Notes: generated by a model not told the origin, from the letters alone. A stretch of 64,000 nt of DNA from CAVUPF01 sp963803755 (GCA_963803755.1 CAWDNP010000007.1:186001-250000); one strand, 5' to 3'; counted from the first letter of the stretch, positions 10,053-18,229 are shown. Translations and numbers: made by a program.

Positions 10053-10361
10053 CTCCCGCTAACCCCCGCGTTTTGGTCTGCAGTCGACGATTTGCTTTTG
10101 GGCCAAGATTGGCTCCCAAAATGCGGAATCCGGAAGCACAACTCAAGTGCTCCCTTGTTAAAAGAACGCTAAGCCCTTGCATTCCTTGCGCAGCCTTATG
10201 GAAAAGCACCGGGTTTGTCAATCCCGAAAATTCGTCCAAATCTCGGCTCCAGGCTCAAGTTGGCGACGTTTGGACAGCTATTCGGAGGTTGAACTTCGGA
10301 GGAATCGCTAGCGGAGGCGGAATCTTGGCGATCTCAAGGTAGTTCTTAGCTCGACGAGATC
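10053..10361. other. Intergenic region between sigma gene and Y1, with conserved upstream block
   Basis: No gene is seen. The segment is partly homologous to 55310-55510 beyond the sigma remnant (shared features: CCCGCG..TTTGGTCTGC near the start, GGCTCCCAAAA or AGCTCCCAAAA, and ATTCGTCCAAA). At 10284-10307 it holds a 24-base block that differs at two positions from 54558-54581. In both places the block ends exactly 54 bases before the start of a Y-type gene, so it is a good candidate for a conserved promoter or operator. Confidence 0.45.
10284..10307 (+). promoter_or_regulatory. Conserved block upstream of Y1
   Basis: GGAGGTTGAA-C-TT-C-GGAGGAATCG matches 54558-54581 at 22 of 24 positions, and the distance to the following start codon is 54 bases in both places. 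The flanking bases are much less similar, which suggests functional constraint. It could be the promoter read by the neighbouring ECF sigma factor; no start site can be assigned from sequence. Confidence 0.4.
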
Positions 10362-10718
10362 GTGAAAGTGGCGCTTGGGAAATTTGCCTGTTTTTGTATC
10401 GAGGCTCGACGGGGAGCCGACCTCACGGCGGGTGTCCAGACGGCCCTTCGCCACTACACGCGCCATCTTGAGTCAGCGGAGGAGCCAATTGCCATGCCAA
10501 GGTTTTGTCGCGGCCAAGCTCCCGACGGCTCCGGGGCCGAATTCGAGCTAGCTGTCGAGCCGGAGATCCAAGCGGCGCTGGAGGGCGAGGCTCGGAAGCA
10601 GGCGGTTCAGGTGGAGCAGCTCTTGGTCCATGCGGTTTTCGTCTATCTGGCAGGATTGGACTCGCCTGTCCTCGCCGGTGGAAGAAAGCTCGATTGCTGG
10701 GCGTTATCGGGGCAATGA
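10362..10718 (+). CDS. Small ECF-sigma-associated protein, copy Y1 (unknown family)
   Basis: A 118-residue protein from GTG 10362. Its N-terminus MKVALG matches the truncated copy at 54636, which uses ATG at the same place. Its middle and C-terminal parts align with X1: QTALRHYTRHLES with X1 QAIRYYLADQES, and FELAVEPEIQAALEGEARKQ with VQVEIDDTTWETFSAEAGRQ, ending in HAVFVYLAGLD versus HAVLYFAADRD. X and Y proteins therefore form one paralogous family. Its last bases overlap the start of the secreted protein at 10715 (ATGA), so the two are probably co-translated. Function unknown; a regulatory role is inferred only from the sigma-factor context. Confidence 0.55.
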   Translation: MKVALGKFACFCIEARRGADLTAGVQTALRHYTRHLESAEEPIAMPRFCRGQAPDGSGAEFELAVEPEIQAALEGEARKQAVQVEQLLVHAVFVYLAGLDSPVLAGGRKLDCWALSGQ

Positions 10719-11578
10719 GCCGCCGCACTCATAATGAGACCGTGGGAAGCCGCCTGTCGGTCCGCTGGTCAAACACTGGACGCTCTTCGCTGCTGGTCGC
10801 CGGGTTGGTGACGATCATGCTCGTGGTCGGAGTCGCCTCCGCACGCGCGGAATCCTCCATAGAAGGGGTCTGGTCGTTCAACGGCGGCAAAGTGGCGATT
10901 CAAGAAGCGCAATCCGAAGAAACCTTTTTCGGCACAGTCGTAGCTCCGACGAAGTTCGCCCAGTGCACCCACCCCGTTGGAGAACGGATGTGGACGGATA
11001 TGCGCCGCCAGCCGGATGGGTCCTACTGGGGACTGCACCAGTGGTTCTTCGGAACGGAAGAATGCATCCCCAACCCATCCCTGGGGCCATCCGCCTGGAG
11101 GGTGCTGCCGGGCAAAGGGGGGTCCCACTTCCTGCGTGCTTGCTTTAGCGAACCGGGAAGCAACGATCAGCCGACGATCGCCCCCAGCGGCGAAAGTGCC
11201 CACGTCACCTTCGGATGTGTCGATTCGGCGCTGGTCGCGGCGCTGCCGGAAGTGACCCCGGCCCAGTTCGAACGGTACGTGACCTTGCCGGGCAATAAAT
11301 CCTGCATCGCCCGCAAAAGGCTCCGGATCCACATGCGCGCTCCGAAGAACGACCCTTTTAAAAAGATCGTGGTCACGCTCGATAGCGGCAGGGTCCACAG
11401 GATCGCGAAAGTCAAGCGCCACGGCGGGCACGCCGTCGCGACGCTGAGCCTCAAAGGCCTCTCGACTAGTTCGTTCACCGTCACGATCCGGCTCACGACC
11501 GTTCTGGGCGACCACCTGTCGCGCAAGCGCACGTATGGCATCTGCGTAAGAAAGAATTCTCGCCGGATTGCAGTTTAG
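10715..11578 (+). CDS. Secreted protein of unknown function
   Basis: A 287-residue protein starting at the ATG at 10715, coupled by ATGA to the preceding small gene. After a basic N-region comes one export helix (SLLVAGLVTIMLVVGVASARA, about residues 26-46) with a likely cleavage after ARAE. The mature part begins SSIEGVWSFNGGKVAIQEA and contains pairs of cysteines (CTHP, EECIP, RACFS, FGCVD). A second domain from about residue 195 (GNKSCIARKRLRIHMRAP...ICVRKNS) resembles the Cys/Lys-rich C-terminal domains common in secreted proteins of this lineage. The stop is 6 bases before the first lasso-locus gene, so it may be the first gene of that transcript. I do not recognise an enzymatic family. 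Confidence 0.65.
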   Translation: MSRRTHNETVGSRLSVRWSNTGRSSLLVAGLVTIMLVVGVASARAESSIEGVWSFNGGKVAIQEAQSEETFFGTVVAPTKFAQCTHPVGERMWTDMRRQPDGSYWGLHQWFFGTEECIPNPSLGPSAWRVLPGKGGSHFLRACFSEPGSNDQPTIAPSGESAHVTFGCVDSALVAALPEVTPAQFERYVTLPGNKSCIARKRLRIHMRAPKNDPFKKIVVTLDSGRVHRIAKVKRHGGHAVATLSLKGLSTSSFTVTIRLTTVLGDHLSRKRTYGICVRKNSRRIAV

Positions 11579-11584
11579 TAAGAG

Positions 11585-12538
11585 ATGCTTGAGAGCTATG
11601 CCGCCTTCGGTTTGGCGCTTCGGTCCTCTTTTCCGCTCCCAGGGATGGCGTTGGCCGGGGGGGACGGGTTGCCGTCGATCACGCTCGCTCTGGAAACGCC
11701 GGCGGAGTTGCGGGCCGCCTGGAGCGGGGCACTCGTTTCGTTGCCCTGGCGCGGCAAGCTCGGCGACGGCCAGGATTTCACGATCGAGTGGGGGGTCGAC
11801 GGCGACCTGCACTTCACTTACGGCGAGCGGGCGTTCTTTCGCCTCGATGCGAGTCGGGCCCGGCTTGGATGCGCGCCCTGGAATCCCTCGGCCCTGGACT
11901 GGCAGCGGGTCCTGCTGAGCCGCGTCCTTCCCAGCGTCAGCATCGCCAACGGTCGCGAGGCGCTGCACGCGAGCGCGGTGGAGACCCCGCTCGGAGTGGT
12001 CGCCGTCGCGGCGCCGAGCGGGATGGGGAAGTCAACGCTGGCGAGCGAGCTGGTACGGCGCGGGTGGCCACTGTTCGCCGACGACGTCCTGGCGCTCAGT
12101 CCGGGAACCGAAGCGGTCGAGGCGCATCCGACGAGCCCCCATATGAATCTCGCGATCGAGGCGGCAGGCGCCGCCCGGCCAGAGGAACTCGGCACGGTCT
12201 TGGGGACCCTTGCCGGCGAGCAGTGGACAGCGGTGCGCGGCGCCTCTCGTGAGGCGCGCCCAGTGGCGGCGGTTGTTCTTTTGGAGCGTGTCCCGGGGTT
12301 CTCCCTCGAAGCCGAGGCGCTGTCGCCATCTCCGCTCGTGCTCGCTCCGTACATGCTCGGCCTGCCTGGTGATTTTGGACGCGACGCCACTCGCTTCGCC
12401 CTCTACTCCGATCTCGCCGAAACGGCGGTGCTGCTACGACTGACCGCGGACCAGATGGATCGGCCGGCGGATCTCGCCGAGACGCTGGAGCGGGCGCTCG
12501 GACTCAAGGCTCCTCTCGCCATCCGGGGCGCGGCATGA
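11585..12538 (+). CDS. HPr-kinase-like protein of the lasso-peptide locus (copy 1)
   Basis: An uninterrupted 317-residue protein. Residues 1-125 are a divergent N-terminal region. The HPr kinase-like ATP site follows: LHASAV at about 127-132, then the P-loop APSGMGKSTLASEL (143-156) and an acidic pair FADDVLAL (164-171). Related stand-alone kinases in lasso clusters (the paeninodin kinase type) phosphorylate the precursor's C-terminal residue. That precedent involves serine, whereas the precursor here ends in Thr-Gly-Pro, so the substrate is uncertain. Proteins of this kind are also common in RiPP loci without a proven role. It begins 6 bases after the secreted protein and overlaps the ABC ATPase by 4 bases. 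A second, more divergent copy lies at 14901. Confidence 0.8.
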   Translation: MLESYAAFGLALRSSFPLPGMALAGGDGLPSITLALETPAELRAAWSGALVSLPWRGKLGDGQDFTIEWGVDGDLHFTYGERAFFRLDASRARLGCAPWNPSALDWQRVLLSRVLPSVSIANGREALHASAVETPLGVVAVAAPSGMGKSTLASELVRRGWPLFADDVLALSPGTEAVEAHPTSPHMNLAIEAAGAARPEELGTVLGTLAGEQWTAVRGASREARPVAAVVLLERVPGFSLEAEALSPSPLVLAPYMLGLPGDFGRDATRFALYSDLAETAVLLRLTADQMDRPADLAETLERALGLKAPLAIRGAA

Positions 12539-13383
12539 CTCGGCACCTCCAGCGAGCGCTGCGGTCGGATGCGAGCGACGGGGTCGCCGTCGCCCCGTTC
12601 GAACAGGGACCGGCTATAGGCGGTAACGGCATTGTTATCCCAGAGGCAAACCTAGGCTCTCGTCATTCTCCACCGGGCGACGAGGCTATACCCCTGGTCT
12701 TGAGAGACGTGACGAAGCGTTGGCAAAAGGACCAGCCCCCCGTACTAGCGGAAGTGGACCTGACGCTCGACCTCGGGACCAGGACCTGGGTGGGCGGGCG
12801 CAACGGAGTGGGCAAGACCACGTTGCTGCGAATCGCCGCCGGCCTGATCGACCCGGACAGTGGGCGCGCCCAGGTTTGGGGTTTCACGCGCTAGCGAGGA
12901 CCGCACCCGGTACCAGCGCCTGGTTTCGTTCCTGTCCGCCGGAGACCGCGGCCTCTACGCCCGCCTAACCGTGCGACACCAGCTCGAATTCTGGGCCCGG
13001 ATGGCGATGATGGAGCCGGCGCGCGTTCGGCCCGAGGTGCGAAGAGGCGATCGACACGTTCGAACTGCGCGAGCTCGCCGAGCCGTAGGGTGGATCGAAT
13101 GTCAATGGGCCAGCGCCAGCGCCTGCGGATCGCGATGACCTTCCTCACGGAACCAGAGGTCGTCCTGCTCGACGAGCCGCTTACCAGCCTCGACTCCGAG
13201 GGGCCGGAGATCCTCGACCGAGCGATCGAGGGTCTGATCGCCCGCCGCGGGGCGCTGCTGTGGTGCTCGCCCAGCGGCGAACACCTCGAGCAGCGCTTCG
13301 ACGCGCACTGGGTTCTGGAGCAGGGAAGGCTGGTGCGGCATGAGCGAGCTGGGCAAATGCGGGCCGTGCCTTCCTGGCGGTGA
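12535..13383 (+). CDS. ABC transporter ATP-binding protein (lasso-peptide export or immunity), frame broken
   Basis: The ATG at 12535 overlaps the kinase gene (ATGA). The first frame gives LVLRDVTKRWQKDQPPVLAE and Walker A GGRNGVGKTTLLRIAAGL, then stops at 12894. The protein continues in other frames: TRYQRLVSFLSAGDRGLYAR with LTVRHQLEFWARMA (12905-13005), EEAIDTFELRELAEP (about 13040-13085), and the signature MSMGQRQRLRIAMTFL plus Walker B EVVLLDEPLTSLD (13099-13190). At least three shifts are needed (near 12885, 13035 and 13087). All ABC motifs survive, in the right order and spacing, so sequencing error is at least as likely as decay. It pairs with the permease that follows. A separate ATPase and ABC-2 permease is unusual, since lasso loci more often carry one fused exporter. 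Confidence 0.72.
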
Positions 13384-14151
13384 TGCGCCGCGACCTGCAT
13401 GTTTACCTGTCCTATCGGACGCGCGCTCGTCAGCCAGGCGTTGACCTCGGTCTTCAGCCTCACGCTCTTCTACTACGTATCGCGCCTCGTGCACGTCACC
13501 GGCTTCACGGCGGAAAGCTACTTCGGCTTCGTGGTCGTCGGTATCGCGCTGGTCGAGCGTCCTGTACTCGTGCTTCTCGGTTGCCGAAATAGTCCGGCAA
13601 GAGTTGGTCGCGGGCACCTTCGAACGCCTGCTCCTGTCCCCTTTCGGCGCCGATCCTCAGCGTTGTCGCGATGGCTCTGTTTCCGCTGCTGTACTCGTTT
13701 GTGATGGCCGCGATCACACTCGGAATCGGTGCTGCGGTGTTCGGGTTACAGCTGCATTGGTCGACGGTCCCGCTGAGCGTCCCGGCGATGTGCTTGGCGC
13801 TGTTCGCCTTCCTGCCCTTTGGACTGCTGTTCGCGGCGCTCACGGTCTCGACCAAGCAGGGCAACGTGGGGACGAGCTGGGTGATCGCGTTGATATCGAT
13901 CGTCGGAGGTCTGTACTTTCCCGATTTCGCTGCTTCCGGAATGGGTTCAGACTGCGGCAAAGCTGCAGCCCTTCACGCCGGCAACCGAAGTGCTCAGACA
14001 CCTCTTGGTGGGCAGCCCGCAGAGCACCTCTACCGCGACGGCTGTCGCCAAGCTGGCGGTCTTCGCCGCCGTACTGATACCGGCGTCGCTGTTCGCCCTG
14101 CAAAAGGCGATTCGCCTCGGCCAGCGCCGGGGCACGATCATCGAGTACTGA
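13380..14151 (+). CDS. ABC-2-type permease (lasso-peptide export or immunity), frame broken
   Basis: The start overlaps the ATPase stop. Membrane segments lie in three frames: ALVSQALTSVFSLTLFYYVS (about 13425-13485) with SYFGFVVVGIALV, then AEIVRQELVAGTFERLLLSP, then MALFPLLYSFVMAAITLGIG (13671-13730), MCLALFAFLPFGLLFAALTV and SWVIALISIVGGLYFP, and last KLAVFAAVLIPASLFALQKA near the C-terminus, ending IIEY at 14151. Assembled, this is about 255 residues with six helices, the size of an ABC-2 exporter subunit. Shifts fall near 13415, 13560, 13650 and 13925. It probably exports the mature peptide or gives self-protection; substrate assignment rests on position alone. Confidence 0.68.
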
Positions 14152-14178
14152 GAGACAATCCTGCGAAGCGGAGCCGAC

Positions 14179-14496
14179 ATGACCCGAGAAACGACATCCG
14201 AGCAAAAGTCCCTGCTGGAGGCCCGGGTCAAGGTGCCGCAGCACGTGGTCTATCGCAGCTTTCCCGTCGGAGACCGTCGTGCTCAATCTCCAGACCGGGA
14301 AGTATCACGGTCTCAATCCGACCGCCGGGGGTATGCTGGCGGTGCTCGCGGAGGGGGAGTCCGTTCGCGACGCAGCCGCGGTAGCGGCCGTGGACTACGA
14401 TCAGTCACAGGCGGACACCGAGCGGGACATGTGCGACCTCTGCAAGCGCTGCTCGAACGCAATTTGATTGAGATCGATGACAGCGATGCGGGCTGA
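14179..14496 (+). CDS. PqqD-like RiPP recognition element (lasso B1), frame broken
   Basis: The ATG at 14179 leads into MTRETTSEQKSLLEARVKVP and HVVYRSFP. After a one-base shift near 14267 comes the diagnostic PqqD core VVLNLQTGKYHGLNPTAGG with MLAVLAEGESVRDAA. A second shift near 14450 restores ALLERNLIEIDDSDAG and a stop at 14494-14496. The assembled protein is about 105 residues, close to stand-alone lasso B1 proteins (roughly 80-110). B1 binds the leader peptide, using the Tyr-Pro part of the leader motif, and hands the precursor to the B2 protease. It overlaps the B2 gene, the usual arrangement for split B proteins. Confidence 0.78.
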   Translation: MTRETTSEQKSLLEARVKVPQHVVYRSFPVGDRRAQSPDREVSRSQSDRRGYAGGARGGGVRSRRSRGSGRGLRSVTGGHRAGHVRPLQALLERNLIEIDDSDAG

Positions 14497-14886
14497 GCTG
14501 CGGCGGGGGCGGCTCGCTGCGGAGATCGTCACTGCATACGTGCGCGTGCGGTGGGAGTTGCGGCGCGCGCCGATAGCCATGGTCGTTGAGCGCCTCAGGA
14601 CAGGAAGTTCGCCGCAACCGCGTGGGAGATCCGCAACGCACTCGATGAAGCCCGGCGCCTCGGTCGCGCGGTGGTGCGAGCCCTTACCGTGGTGCCGGGC
14701 GACACCCGCTGCCTGCGCCGCTCACTGGTGCTGATGCGGTTGCTCGCGAAACGGGGGATCTCCGCCCAGCTCGTGATCGGTACCCGCACCAGCCCGGATT
14801 TCCTCGCCCACGCATGGGTCGAGCACGACGGCGAGCCCGTGCTGTCGCCGGGGGACGGCTCGTTCGGTCGGCTCGTCGAGCTGTAG
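14477..14886 (+). CDS. Lasso-peptide leader protease B2 (transglutaminase-like), frame broken
   Basis: The start is probably ATG 14477 (alternative ATG 14486), inside the end of the B1 gene. The N-terminal third (LAAEIVTAYVRVRWELRRAP) is in one frame. After a shift near 14605 the catalytic domain reads FAATAWEIRNALDEARRLG, then GDTRCLRRSLVLMRLLAKRG with the catalytic Cys codon at 14710-14712. AHAWVEHDGEPVLSPGDG follows, with the catalytic His codon at 14809-14811. This Cys...AHAWVE pattern is typical of lasso B2 cysteine proteases, which remove the leader after the conserved penultimate Thr. The length of about 136 residues fits the family. One shift, otherwise complete. Confidence 0.82.
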
Positions 14887-14900
14887 CAGGAGTGGGAGCC

Positions 14901-15830
14901 ATGGAGGCAACCGTCTTCGGCCTCGACGTCCAGGTCGATCGAGCCCTGCCGTTCCTGGAAACGGTCGCGACGAAGCCGACTGGTCGAGGGCTCGAGATCT
15001 CGCTGGCGACCAGCGTCGAGGAGCTGGACTGGCCAGAGGATGCGGAGTTGATCTCCGACCAGCGCCACCCCGACGGCACCGTGAGCTACCAGATCGAGGT
15101 GAACCAGCGGTCGGCCTACCGTATCTGGGGGCCCGAGTACGGAGCTAGCATCCTTTCCAGTGACGGCAAGCGGTTGCAGGGTGCCCCAGGAAGCGGCGGG
15201 GTGTCGAGGCATGGCAGCGAATGCTGATCGCCCAAGCACTGCCCTTCGCCGCAGTGCTCAGGGGCTTGAGGTCCTGCACGCCAGCGCTGTGACGATCGAT
15301 ATGGCGGCAGTTGCATTTGTCGGCTGTTCGGGCTCGGGCAAGACCTCCCTCGCGCTGGCGCTCTGCCGCCGCGGAGCCGGATTCTTGACTGACGATGTGC
15401 TGGCGGTGGAGCGGAGTGGTGACGAATTGATCGGGCACCCGGGACGCCGGTTGCCGGAATCGACCACGCCGAGGCGACCGGTTCGCCGCATTGAGGAGAT
15501 GCAGGAGCCGGAGGTGCTCGCGGTCAATTCCAGGGAGCGGGTGACAGCGGATGCAGGTAAGCGCTGAGCCCGCACCGCTGCGTGCCTTGTTCTTCCTCGA
15601 TCGCCAGCCCGATGGGCCCACCGGCCGTGCTTTGAATCTGCCGCCGATGCGCAGATGCTGCTGGCAGCCACCTTCAACTTTGTGCTCGCCACTCACAGCG
15701 CCTCGCGAGCCTGCTGGATGTCTGTGCGCTCGCTGCGTGCGGCGTTGTCGAGCGCATAGTTGCGGGGCCTGATGTGAACGCATCGGAACTCGGCATCGCA
15801 GTAGAGCGCCGGATCGTTGCGTCCCTATGA
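14901..15830 (+). CDS. Second HPr-kinase-like protein of the lasso locus, frame broken
   Basis: The ATG at 14901 opens with MEATVFGLDVQVDRALPFLE and reads to about 15170. In the next frame come LEVLHASAVTIDMAAVAFVG and the P-loop GCSGSGKTSLALALCRRG with the acidic pair FLTDDVLAVERSGDEL (15330-15430). The C-terminal parts are again shifted: LRALFFLDRQPDGP near 15580, then VVERIVAGPDVNASELGIAV and a stop at 15828-15830. That stop overlaps the cyclase start by 4 bases. The assembled protein is about 305 residues, organised like the copy at 11585 but clearly different in sequence. Two such proteins in one lasso locus is unusual. Either could modify the precursor or bind it; catalysis is not shown by sequence. 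Confidence 0.65.
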
Positions 15831-17726
15831 GCCGCTGCCTGGCCGGCATCTTCGATCCGAGCGGTCGCATCGATGCATCGGGATTGGTCGGCGCCTTGGA
15901 GCCGCACAGTGCGCATTTGCTGGAGAGCCCTCCCTTGCGGGTGGCCTATAGCGGCCAAGCTATCCGCGCAACCAACCCTCTCTGCGTATTTGACGGACAC
16001 CTCGATAACGCAAGTGAGATCCGCGACGAGCTGGGGCGGCTGCGATCTCAATCCGCACTCCATCGAGGAGCTGCTCGTAGCTGGCTACCGACGCTGGGGG
16101 AGTGAGCTTCTGGCACGCCTACGCGGTGACTTCGTGCTGCTACTCTGGGATGGCGAGCGCGGAGAAGGTCTGCTTGCTCGCGATCAGCTCGGTGTGCGGC
16201 CGCTTTTTCTCCACGACACCAGTGGTGCGTTGCGTTTTGCGAGCGAGATCCGTCACCTACTTGCACTGTTGCCACAGCGACCAGGCCCGGATCCGGCGGG
16301 CGTTGCGCATTGGGTTGCTATGAGCCATCGACCAGGATGGCAAACCCTCTACGAAGGCATCCGCCGCCTGGGGCCCGGTGAAGTGCTGCTGCTCAATTGC
16401 CAGAGCGTACGCGAAGAGCGCTACTGGCGCCCTCGGTTCGAGGACCCCTTGGACCTTCCTCCCGCGCAACTCGCCGCGCAGATACGCAAGGTAATAGAGC
16501 GCGCTGTGCATCGCCGAATAGCCTCAAATGGCGCAACCGGAGTGTTGATGAGCGGGGGGTTGGACTCCTCGTCTGTCGCAGCCGTTTGCGCAGGACAGGC
16601 GCAGGACCGGGTATATGCCTACGCAGGGACCTTTCCCGAGCACCCCACTGTCGATGAGTCCAAACTGATCGAGGAGCTGAGACGTGAGCTGGACCTACCC
16701 GGCATTACTGCCGAGGTGCGCCCAAGAGGATTGCTCGCAAGCGCGCTCGAGCATATTGCCGCATGGCAAATGCCGCTAGTTAGCTGGGGCGATTTCTGGA
16801 TGCTACCGCTGATGCGCGCCGCGGCAGCTGATGGGGTGGAGATCATGCTCAATGGCAACGGCGGCGATGAGCTGTTCGGGCCATTCACCTACCTGCTCGC
16901 GGACCGCTGCCGCGCCGCGCATCCGTTCCAAGCACTTGCGCTGGCTCGTGAGCTGCCCTGGGGGCCTGGGGTCTCGCGGCGAGAAAAGGCCCGGGTCGTC
17001 GGCTCGGTGGCCTTGGCGGGAGCACTTCCCTACGGGCTGCATAATGCGGTTCAGCCGTCACTGGTCAAGCGAGAGGCGCCCCGGTGGTTGCTTCGCAGGA
17101 CGCTTCGGGAGCTATGGACCTCGGACGATCCAGTCGCCTGGAAGCGCCTCGATGGACCGCGCTGGTGGGCCTACGCCGCGCATGGGATCACATCAGGGAT
17201 TGAGGAGGCCGGTGTGTTTGAGAGCGAGCGCCGACTCGCAGTATCGGCTGGCCTGGAGACCCGACATCCGATGCTAGACCTTGATCTCGTGGAGTTCGGT
17301 CTGCGCCAACCGCCACAGGCCACGTTCGACCGCCGCTTCAGTCGCCCTGTGTTGCGTGCCAGCATGGCAGGCTTGCTCCCTGACGCGGTGAGGTTGCGCC
17401 CAGGAAAGGCGTGGTTCGACTCTTTGATCGTCGATTGTCTCGTGAGGGCTGATGGAGCGGCTGTGCGCCGAATCCTCCTGGACCCGGGCGCCGAGCTGCG
17501 CGCCTATCTCGATCAGGACGAGATGAAGCGTGCCTTGTTTGACACCGACAACCGGCTGGACAGCGAGCCGTTCCGCTGGATGTGGCAAGTCTGGCGCTTG
17601 CTCACTGCGGAGCTCTGGCTGCGCGCCCAGGCCTCTCCAGTCCCGGAATTGGGTCTCAGGCCGACCTTGAGCGACGCTCAGGTCTCGCTTCAGGCGTCCC
17701 CTACCTCCTACCTTTTTCCATCTTGA
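15827..17726 (+). CDS. Asparagine-synthetase-like lasso cyclase (C protein)
   Basis: Starts at ATG 15827 (MSRCLAGIFDPSGRID). One shift near 16035-16045 joins it to a long frame running to 17726, giving about 632 residues, the expected size. The N-terminal glutaminase-like half has its cysteine at residue 4 rather than 2, so glutamine hydrolysis is doubtful, as in other lasso cyclases. The synthetase half has the PP-loop SGGLDSSSVAAV (codons about 16551-16586), a second nucleotide-site stretch NGNGGDELFGPF, and SAGLETRHPMLD further on. Lasso cyclases adenylate the side chain of core Asp or Glu 7-9 and form the amide with the new N-terminus. The neighbouring B1 and B2 proteins and the precursor 105 bases downstream support this over primary asparagine synthesis. 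Confidence 0.85.
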
Positions 17727-17830
17727 CCAGGGCGAGCCATCCTCTACCCTTTATCGCAAGTCAATGAGCTGCCCTGTCGTAGTTAGGACAGGCAGGGCTG
17801 CTTCAATCGAGAATCAAGGAGCGGCCTACA

Positions 17831-18010
17831 ATGGACAAGAAAGAGGCTCTTACTTACGAATTACCTCGAGTCGTCGATTACGGCGATCTGCAGGAGTTGA
17901 CCGCATCGTGTATTGGTGGTACTGGTGGCGACTCAAGAGTTCCTGGTGGGGTGGCGGGCGAATTCACCGTCGGTACGAGCGCTACGTCACTGCCCTGCAC
18001 GGGTCCCTGA
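17831..18010 (+). CDS. Lasso-peptide precursor (A protein), 59 residues
   Basis: ATG at 17831 preceded by AAGGAG at 17816-17821 (9-base spacing); TGA at 18008-18010. Residues 9-24 read YELPRVVDYGDLQELT, an exact fit to the lasso leader pattern Y-x2-P-x-(L/V)-x3-G-x5-T, in which the Thr is the penultimate leader residue. The core should then start at Ser26 and run 34 residues. Its first nine, SCIGGTGGD, place an Asp at core position 9, allowing a Ser1-Asp9 nine-residue macrolactam. The 25-residue tail (SRVPGG... ending LPCTGP) is long for the class. Cysteines at core positions 2 and 31 could tie ring to tail by a disulfide. The gene lies just after the cyclase, at the end of the operon. The leader match and the context make the call strong; threading and the disulfide are inference. 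Confidence 0.88.
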   Translation: MDKKEALTYELPRVVDYGDLQELTASCIGGTGGDSRVPGGVAGEFTVGTSATSLPCTGP

Positions 18011-18150
18011 TCGCGCCACTCAGGTCTAGAGATAGTCTAGAGACAGACTTGGCGATTTCACGTCATCTGAGAAGAGTGAATCTTTAGTTAGCTACATTTA
18101 GTTAGTAGCTGCAGACAGTAGCGTTTACTGTACTAATAGGCCGCTTCGAT

Positions 18151-18175
18151 AGCGACAGCTGGTGTAGCTGTCGCT
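18151..18175 (+). terminator. Hairpin after lasso precursor
   Basis: AGCGACAGCT and AGCTGTCGCT form a perfect 10-base-pair stem (18151-18160, 18166-18175) around the loop GGTGT. T-rich sequence follows (TTCACCTGTTGGTTTTT). A smaller perfect hairpin precedes it (18115-18120 with 18126-18131). This is a good candidate for the terminator of the lasso operon. Confidence 0.6.
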
Positions 18176-18177
18176 TT

Positions 18178-18229
18178 CACCTGTTGGTTTTTGCAAGTGG
18201 ATATATTAACTTGCAAAAACCAACAGGTG
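18178..18229. repeat. 21-base perfect inverted repeat
   Basis: 18178-18198 (CACCTGTTGG...GCAAGT) is exactly the reverse complement of 18209-18229, separated by the AT-rich loop GGATATATTA. It directly follows the 18151-18175 hairpin. Because the arm carries TTTTT and the complementary arm AAAAA, it could terminate transcription in both directions between the lasso operon and the regulator gene at 18267. Confidence 0.75.

Noticed and set aside
17764..18087. A 107-residue frame overlapping the lasso precursor in another frame
   Set aside because: It has no family resemblance and a biased, Arg/Ser-rich composition. The shorter frame at 17831 has the ribosome-binding site and leader motif.
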